Origin: Serendipita indica DSM 11827
Taxonomy: Eukaryota > Basidiomycota > Agaricomycetes > Sebacinales > Serendipitaceae
Direction of reading: 5' to 3'
Length of the DNA: 64,000 nucleotides
Assembly (NCBI GenBank): GCA_910890315.1
Contig: CAJVGD010000001.1
Coordinates: forward strand, 1,426,001-1,490,000
A model generated the notes under the pieces. It saw only the letters and a program-made list of their open reading frames with translations. It did not search any database and was not told the origin of the DNA. The translations under genes and the position numbers were made by a program. Positions 57,282-64,000 of this stretch are shown here, in pieces; position 1 is the first letter of the stretch; the number at the start of each line of letters is the position of its first letter.

Positions 57282-57598
57282 GGTGTCAATATTCACAAAC
57301 TAGAGATTTCCGTGGAAGGTGATTAAATGAAATAAGCGCGAAACATGTCCAGAGGAGTTTGACGGAATCTGGATGCTCCGTGACAGACGCCGTTGGCCAC
57401 GGGAGCACACCGCTTGGACCTCTCCAAAATTGTTTGGATGCGTCGTCGTGAGCACCGTGGCAAGTTGTGACACTAGTGATCGTCTTAATTCTCGATTGTG
57501 CGTATTTGGCTGTCCAATTGGGCCCATGGGCCATACTTGGAAACCCCCAGTGGCGATCAGTCATTGCGCAGCGCTGACGCTGCATCCACAGAAACGCC
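57282..57598. other. Intergenic stretch upstream of the kinase gene
   Basis: These 317 bp hold the 3' end of the glyoxalase-like transcript and the presumed kinase promoter. No element stands out. Confidence 0.5.
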
Positions 57599-59998
57599 AT
57601 GAGCACGCTAGGACTCCGAATAGACACTGAAAAACACCATGGATCTCGCTGGACAAGCTTTTTGGGCCACAAACCGCGCGAGACAGCGCCACCGCAGAGT
57701 ACGACGCTGCTGCTGGGACCAGCGCCTGCATCGCTCCCTAGGACTCCGTCGCCAGCTCTTTCATCAGATACATCGCAGCCTATTAATGTAGACGTTTCTC
57801 CTTTGCCATCCCCGCTTTTGGGACCTCGGCTCGACGTGGAGACGCTGGCGACGACGGGCTCCAAGACCAACGCCTTCTTCAGCTCACCCTGGAAGTCGCT
57901 CGTGGCTACTCCAGTGCCTCCTCCACCTATAACATTGGTACCAAGCCCCTCTACAGACCCGACGCCTAGCAATGGGCTCTCGACTTCGGATCCAGTCAAC
58001 ATTCCAAAACCAGCGCCCCAACTTGCAACTCGTAACTCTCAAACAGTCGACTTTTTCAGTTCTGCTGCAAAGCATATACCATCTCCACCACTATCAGTTC
58101 GCCATCTCTCCCCTCCGGACGAAAAGCCGGACTCAGCCCCAGCGTTGCGCCTCCATCTCGCACGTTTGGCACAGACGCGAGCCGTTCCCGACCAATCGTC
58201 CACACGCTCGTTTGACGAAGTCGACACCGGTTCCAGGAGCAGGTCCTCGTCGTATTCTTCCACCAATGGCTTTATCAAACCGGCCCCGCGTGACTTTGCC
58301 TATTGGACACCCGAGAGCTCAAACCTCTCGCGCTCATCCTCGCGTTCATCTGTCAGCGGTGTTCGACGCGATTTGGGGTTTACCCTCTACGATGTTCCCG
58401 CATCGTCTTCCTACTCGCCCTCGACACATCCTTCTTCACCACTTGGTCGAATACGACAGATTGATGAAACACCGATGCCCATGTCGCCGATGGAAATGCT
58501 CACACCACGACCCGTAGATTCCGACCCTGTCGCTCCCACGGCCATTCATAATCCTCACGCACTCGTGAGACGAGAAACACAGCGCAACCCATCGGAGAAA
58601 GAGTTACAAGTCGGCATGACGATTGGCGATGATGCACCTCTCGTTCTCGTTCGACTGCTTGGCCATGGTGCCTTTAGCTCCGTTTGGCTGGCCCGTGACA
58701 TTGAGGATCGGCTGATCCCACCTGGGCCCCGACAGCGCAGACGAAAGTCGGTCAGCACGGCCCGGAGAAAGGGGGATGCGCTACCGGGACTTCGACCAGC
58801 GCCCCACGCGACGACCCGCCTCGGTGTTCTCAACGAGCTTGACGGTGAAGGCGCGTCTTTGCCTAGCCCACTGGCCGAGAATGAACCCCGTGGGCGTGAG
58901 CTAGGCCCGCCTAGTAAAGTCGGGAAGCTTGTTGCCGTCAAGACGCTTGATCGGAAACTGTGCGACGTCAACGATCGCACGCGAATAGCGTTTGTTCGCG
59001 AGGTCGAGGTTTTGCGCGTGAGTGTGCTTTTTCTTTTTTTGTTCCGGATCAACTTGAAACTGTCGCTTACACACTCTATAGCACATTTCTCATCCGTCTA
59101 TTGTCGCCTTTTTGCATTCGTTTACCATCGAGACCCACCATTGTCTGGTCCTCGAGCATGTCAGTGGAGGAGAGCTGTTTGAGCTCATCAACTCTGACGA
59201 AAACTATGCTAAAATGACTACGCCTCTTATTCGTCGTATGTGGGGCGAACTTTGTCGAGCCGTTGGTTGGCTTCATGGAGTCGCCGTTGTCCATCGCGAC
59301 ATTAAGCTCGAAAGTATGTCTGTTTCCGAATTTTAAATATTTCATCACTGATGTTTCGATAAGATATTATCCTCACGGTCAACCCATTCCGACACACCGA
59401 AGCGATCGATGTCGCCCTATTGCCGCAACCACTAGTCAAGCTTACCGATTTTGGCCTGGCACGGTTCATCGATCTAAATCAGCCAATGCTCACGACCCGC
59501 TGTGGTTCGGAATCCTACGCGGCACCAGAAATTGTCATGGGATCAAGCTATGACGGCAGGCAAACGGATGCGTGGGCCTGTGGCATTGTGCTGTATGCTC
59601 TCGCCGTTCGTACCCTACCATTTGATCCAAAAGGAACGGATAATGGTCAGGGTTCACGAAGACGGTACCTAGTGCGGATCGCAAAGGCCGAATACTCGTT
59701 TCCAGACGATGCGACACTGGCCACGGACGACCTCAAGGCCATGGTTGCTCGTCTTCTTGTCCGCGATCCGATAAAGCGCGCCAAGATTTCCGAAATCTGG
59801 GAGGACGACTTTATGCGTGGCAAGGGTGCTCCGAGTCCCCCATGGCGCGTCGCTGCTCGTCGACGGGTAGAGGTTGGTGTGACAGAAATCATTGGTGGCG
59901 ACAAGGAACCAACCGAGGAGCATGAGGACGAATATGAGGAGGGTGTCCTGGTCGATGGACACGATATTGACGAAATAGCGTCGCAGGAGCTGCACTAA
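57599..59998 (+). CDS. Serine/threonine protein kinase with long disordered N-terminus and an insertion in the N-lobe
   Basis: Three exons (57599-59017, 59082-59313, 59364-59998) join to 761 residues. The first 340 are Ser/Pro-rich and probably regulatory. Kinase motifs are all present: Gly loop LLGHGAFSSVW (about 58657), ATP-Lys in LVAVKTLD (about 58928), C-helix Glu (FVREVEVLRHISHPSIV), VVHRDIKLENI, LTDFGLARF, CGSESYAAPEIV and TDAWACGIVLYAL. CGSxxYAAPE and the overall pattern point to the CAMK group. About 70 extra residues, rich in Arg, Pro and Ser (RQRRRKSVSTARRKGD, RPAPHATTR), separate the Gly loop from the ATP-Lys. The tail is acidic (EHEDEYEEGV). The intron between 59313 and 59364 splits the catalytic-loop Asn. 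Confidence 0.9.
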
Positions 59999-60466
59999 GC
60001 ATCGCTCAGCTTTCTTTATCCGGCCAACCTTTCCACAGAGACGGCCGCCATTATTTATCGCTCGTCGCCCTTTGGCTCTCCTTGGCGGGCCAGCTGCAAC
60101 AGCCGGTTGCAGCTGATCACCTGTTGTTGTGCGACCGACAGCTTTCTCTCTCTTCCGGTATACTGTGTGACTAGATTTTTTTTTTCGTGCATCTGTGTGT
60201 CTATGTGTTCCCCTAGTCTTGGCTAGTGCTTTTTGTAAAGCACGAACAATACGTGTATCTGCTGTATGCACCTCTAGTATGCATAGAAAGTCGGTTTCTG
60301 ATGCTATAAGATAAGATCCGGACTGGTAGGCTCACGAAGAGAATGTGCCTCTTGTGGGATGCTGTGGTCATAGGCACTCAACACCGACTATATAAAATCT
60401 GGCTGGGCGCCGCTGACCGCAGTCTCGCATTTCTGACCCGTCCACTCCCTCAGTTTTCGGTTCCTC
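59999..60466. other. Intergenic stretch between kinase and alkaline ceramidase
   Basis: These 468 bp include a poly-T run near 60175-60185, probably in the kinase 3' region, and a TATA box at 60389. No other feature is supported. Confidence 0.5.
60389..60397 (+). promoter_or_regulatory. TATA box (TATATAAAA) of the ceramidase gene
   Basis: TATATAAAA lies 70 bp before the ATG at 60467, a spacing almost identical to the TATA box of MOT1. Confidence 0.55.
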
Positions 60467-61574
60467 ATGGATATCAAGCCATTTCATCGGTACGTACGAT
60501 GGGAACAGTTCGTCCGGCTACAACGGTAACCTGTAATTAGCCCAGGCCAAGTTGCGCATGGCCTCTTTGGGGAGCATACGTCGACTCTCGACTGGTAAGC
60601 ATCCTGTTTTACATGCTGTGATGTAGTTTTAACGAATTTCTAGGTGCGAAGACAACTATGTCCATTTTATGTTTATCGCAGAGACGTGGAACTCGCTCTC
60701 GAACATTCCCTTTGTGCTCCTTGCCGCTCATGGTATGATGAAGACGCTTCGGGAGAATCTACCCAACCAGTATGTCTTTCGTCATTGCTCTGGATGGAAA
60801 CTGACTGCATCTGGTGCAGGAAACGATATGCGTTTTGTCATGCTATGATTGCGTTTATTGGCCTTGGGAGCTTTGCATTCCATGCGACGCTTCTATGGCA
60901 TGCTCAGGTATGCTACGCAGTCTTCTTTCAGGCCTTTTCGGTTACTGACATATCAATAGGTTTTACTTGACGAGTTGCCGATGATCTATGCATCCTTTCA
61001 GGCGATTTATTGCATCCTCCTCGAAGGAAGGCCAAGCTCTTCACTGTCCCCCAAGATTATCTGCACCGTTCTTCCGGCCCTTTTCACGGCTCTTTACATC
61101 GCATACCCGAATCCAATCTTCCACCAGGTGGTCTATGGTGCCCTACAGCTCTTTATCACGTATCGGATGCAGGCCATCCTCAAGCGGTTTCCACCAGACT
61201 CGAAGCTGAAGAAGGACTGTACGCATCTTTTGAAGACGGGAACGGTGCTTACGCTGCTGGCGTTTACCATTTGGAACATGGACAACCTGCTGTGCGAAGA
61301 CATTACTGCGTGGAGGGAGAGCGTCGGTTCCCTTGGGGTGTTGTCGCAGGGACATGCTTGGTGGCATCTGCTCGTCGCATGCGGGTCCAACCGCTTTGTG
61401 GTTGCGATGATTGGTGGGTTCTGGGCTCTGCTTAGTGCGAGGCTGGATGCTGATGCAGGTATTCTAGGACTTATGAGTGGTCTCAAAGAGCCAGATTCGT
61501 ACGAGGTAGCATACAACCTGTACGCGTTTCCATATTTGCGGAGAAAGGAGGGCGAGACGGCAAAGGCCAAGTAG
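60467..61574 (+). CDS. YDC1: Alkaline ceramidase (Ydc1/Ypc1, ACER family)
   Basis: Alkaline ceramidases split ceramide into sphingoid base and fatty acid in the ER/Golgi membrane. Five exons (60467-60489, 60541-60594, 60644-60769, 60820-60907, 60960-61574) join to 301 residues, the family length. Landmarks are GEHTSTLDWCEDNYVHFMFI, AETWNSLSNIPFVLL, GLGSFAFHATLLWHAQVLLD, ELPMIYA and SQGHAWWHLLVACGS; the His in SFAFHA and the two His in HAWWH are likely zinc ligands, and the Asp in LDEL is conserved. Seven hydrophobic stretches fit the seven-helix fold. The unspliced region upstream shows no alternative start with family similarity. Confidence 0.94.
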
Positions 61575-61720
61575 AAGAATATGATGCTGTACATGTCAAT
61601 CACTCACGATGTTATACGAACTGTAATTTGTGGATTTGTAGATGCTGGCCGGTGATGGTGGTGCGAGACCCCTGACTTGACCTCGACCACCCACGGCGAT
61701 CCCGTCAGTCTCGACCAGCC

Positions 61721-62827
61721 ATGTCGCTGCCCACGACGCGTCCTGACAAGAAACTTGGTTTGTTCACCTCGTCTCTGTTCCCAAGTGGTCAGCAGAACAA
61801 CGACGCTGCAGAGACGAGTGGCAGTCCAGTTGCAGTCGCTGCGACGACGAGCAACCGGAGGACAAAGCTCCTCCGCGATGGGCTCATTCTCCTCGTCAGC
61901 ATCATCCTCTCCGTCGCGTTTATCGTCTGGGGTCCAGCTGGTGACTTCATCGCCGGGCGCGCGTTTACAGTGGGCTTCCATCTCTTGGCGCGTCGATACA
62001 CTCAGGGCTAATAGATCCCAATAGGTTTCGACGACAAATGAAGTTGCATACGTGTACTATAATTGGACGATGACGCTCCCGCTCACGACGCCGTCGCTCA
62101 ACATGCAGGCATACAACAATCGACTCGTTGGTTCGATCCGCTTTACGCGCGCCCCTATCTCGAGCAATCATTTCACGATCAACATTGAGACAACCGCTCC
62201 AGGGCGCATGTTCAAGCTCACACCATGGGTCATGGCAGGTGAGTCTCCTATACCCATCCACTTGCGTCTCATCCGACTAATTTGTTGGGCGATTTAGGGG
62301 CGCAGCAAGCAGGATTCGGGATTGTCGTGAGTATATTAGAAAATGGCGTGATGGACGGACCTGACGCATTTAATGTGTTCATCTAGGTTAGCGACTTGTT
62401 GCCGAACACTTTCGGTATCGACTATGCAAATGTCGTCGTGTAAGTTGATATTACTTGTCATGCCACACGGGTGCTTGACCATACTCTAGTGGCATTCCAG
62501 CTGGGAGGAGTTATGGCAACTTGACCTGGAATACATATCCTCCGGCAGAGGGCTACCAAAGCCTTCCAGGTCGTAGATGGGACGTTCATTTCGACAATCT
62601 CACAGAGGCTGGCATTGGCTTTGATCATGTCATGGTCAAGACGGACAAGGGGTCGATCACGAGCTCGGTATGCAAACTGGACCATGGCTGAATTTCGTGT
62701 TGACTATCCGTGTTAGGGTGTACGTGGAAACGATATTACAGTCGTGACTGTCCACGGGGATATCAACGGAAACTTTACTGCTCCCGAGAATCATCTCCAC
62801 AACAGCACCACAGGGGTAATACCTTGA
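61721..62827 (+). CDS. Uncharacterised single-pass membrane protein with a beta-rich extracytosolic domain
   Basis: I do not recognise the family. A short cytosolic N-terminus (MSLPTTRPDKKLGLFTSSLF) leads to basic NRRTKLLRD and one membrane helix (GLILLVSIILSVAFIVW). The remainder, built from five or six exons, is rich in alternating hydrophobic and Asn/Thr/Gly residues (VAYVYYNWTMTLPL, GSIRFTRAP, FTINIETT, WDVHFDNLTEAGI, GVRGNDITVVTVHGDINGN) with several NxT/S sites, suggesting a glycosylated beta domain on the outer side. Repeated DG/NG strands recall DUF4097-like adhesin domains. The first donor (GTGGGC near 61968) is weak. The stop at 62827 assumes no further intron; an extra exon reading VLDNGSIVVSLSLYD would extend it to about 62966. 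Confidence 0.62.
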
Positions 62828-63036
62828 ACTGACTGGATGGATCTACGGTATCATATCTTGACAAGTGCTTGATAACGGATCTATTGTTGTGTCGCTCTCC
62901 CTGTATGATAGTACTGTTCTTGGATTTTACGATGCACAGTTTTTGTCACACATTCTATGGTCGTAACGTTGAGAAAGCAGGATGATAATGCAGCGCGGTT
63001 ATTTTTTTGGAGATGAGATACACCGTCGAGGGAGCG

Positions 63037-63937
63037 CTATCCGTCAGGGACCCATCCTTCTCGTAGACTCCTCTCCAGTTGCTTAATCTCTTCTGCACTC
63101 GCAGCTTTTGCAATGGCAGCCTTGATACGCGCCTTTTCTTCCGCGGTCATCAAGCGTCCTGCTTTCCCTGTGGAGACACCAGATGCACCTCCTACGCGTG
63201 GCTCATCGAGCGTGGCTGCTACAGCAGCCTTTGCAGCGTTTGTAGTCACCGTAGCGGCGAGTTGAGTCGCGAGTGCTGTCTCTAGCCCATCTGCAGTGAG
63301 GAAAAGGGCTTCCGCCTGCTTTCGTTCCTTTCATGATGTGAGACACAGTATATTATACTATTAAACCACATACCTTGTCTCGTATTCGTTGGAAATCGAG
63401 TACTCGGAGTGATTTACATCGGAAAATCAACCATTCGCGGTAGTAGCGCTGCTCCCGAACCGGATTGCCAATTAAAGAGAGGTACTGGAGGTACCTTAGT
63501 TCCCTTAGTGGCTCCAAGTCTCCCAGTTGGCCGATATTGTTGTTGGTCAAGACCAAGGTGTTGAGGCCCGGGCAGGAGAGGTGGAGGTTTGGCGAGATGG
63601 ACATTACACGGTTATTCCCAAGATGTAACGTGCGTAATCTTCGTACTAGCGGCAGATTTCCGAGAACAGAGATGGAATTGTCGGTAAAGTCGATCGAGTC
63701 GTGCTGGTCCTTTTGGAACATAGATCAAGATGAAGTTCAGCCTTTGTCACAACGGAAACAAGAGGAAATCCATGTTTCAAAAATGGGAAGCGTGACGGCC
63801 AACGAGGGACGACTTACCCGCGTCGCTCCCAAGTTTTCGATGGCCGGAATCTGCAGCCCACGGAGGTCGAGTTGGCGCTCCTTGAGCGGATTAAGCGATG
63901 AAGTCGCCTGTGCGATGAGTTCTGGCGTGAGCTTCAT
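63037..63937 (-). CDS. LEA1: U2 snRNP protein A' (Lea1)
   Basis: Lea1/U2A' binds U2B'' and stem-loop IV of U2 snRNA in the spliceosome. Three exons (63937-63818, 63709-63374, 63327-63037) join to 248 residues, similar to human U2A' (255). Leucine-rich repeats are clear: RQLDLRGLQIPAIENLGATR, SIDFTDNSISVLGNLPLV, LRTLHLGNNRVMSISPNL, LNTLVLTNNNIGQLGDLEPL, YLQYLSLIGNPV, followed by the LRR cap (YYREWLIFRCKSLRVLDFQR). The C-terminal helix (IKAAIAKAASAEEIKQLERS) and the ending GWVPDG parallel the human tail. The first intron (108 nt) is longer than usual here. Confidence 0.95.
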
Positions 63938-64000
63938 GGTCGTGGCCGGGTCCAAAACACACTTCAACCACCGACGCCGCAACTCTGCCCTCGGAATATT

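Noticed and set aside
57286-58002. Long minus-strand open frame (238 codons) opposite the kinase N-terminus
   Set aside because: It mirrors a GC-rich, Ser/Pro-coding exon whose antisense strand is naturally stop-poor. It has no family motif, and the plus-strand kinase is well supported.
1-64000. Mobile elements, old virus copies or CRISPR arrays
   Set aside because: I saw no transposase, reverse transcriptase or integrase motif, no long terminal or inverted repeats and no regularly spaced repeats anywhere in the window.

Overview
This window is nuclear DNA from a filamentous fungus, most likely an Agaricomycete (mushroom-type basidiomycete). The signs are close gene packing (30 protein genes in 64 kb), GT-AG introns mostly 42-60 nt long in nearly every gene, very small first or last exons, a small secreted protein with a fungal CBM1 cellulose-binding module, and a WD40 tail typical of large basidiomycete NACHT-WD40 proteins. 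The WD40 tail module suggests the Cantharellales/Rhizoctonia side, but that is only an impression. All exon joins below were read by eye from splice sites, reading frame and known family sequences; no search was run.

Layout. 1-685: 3' end of a WD40-repeat protein. 1.6-7.9 kb: eRF1, POP7, TATA-binding protein, SEN34 tRNA-splicing endonuclease subunit and a LOG-type phosphoribohydrolase. 8.1-13.4 kb: inner nuclear membrane protein Src1/Heh, an MDR-type oxidoreductase and an unknown coiled-coil gene. 13.7-22.5 kb: exportin Crm1, translation factor Tma20, a degenerate acyl-CoA-synthetase-like protein and linker histone H1. 22.5-25.5 kb: the only gene-poor stretch, holding just the CBM1 protein. 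25.5-34.9 kb: cytochrome c, PAN2 deadenylase, uracil-DNA glycosylase, Lcp5/neuroguidin and a T5orf172-domain protein. 35.0-47.1 kb: a TBC1D5-like RabGAP, the Snf2-family ATPase Mot1 and long-form tRNase Z. 47.3-57.3 kb: a tight same-strand run of SAC3, EI24, SPB4 and a glyoxalase-like gene. 57.6-64 kb: a protein kinase, alkaline ceramidase, an unknown membrane-anchored protein and the U2 snRNP A' protein Lea1.

Most genes are housekeeping and deal with RNA or the nucleus. Three successive tRNA-maturation activities are present: RNase P subunit POP7 (5' end), tRNase Z (3' end) and SEN34 (intron). So are TBP and the ATPase that strips TBP from DNA (Mot1), two nuclear export factors (Crm1, Sac3), and two ribosome-biogenesis factors (Lcp5, Spb4). 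Genes are often arranged as head-to-head pairs sharing 105-360 bp promoters, or as tandem pairs separated by only 40-75 bp.

I saw no mobile element, CRISPR array, tRNA or rRNA gene. The most notable points are a Crm1 lacking the leptomycin-reactive cysteine, a kinase with about 70 extra residues inside its N-lobe, an acyl-CoA-synthetase relative without its catalytic motifs, a likely GC-AG intron, the tandem run that could be transcribed polycistronically, and a consensus TATA box upstream of MOT1.
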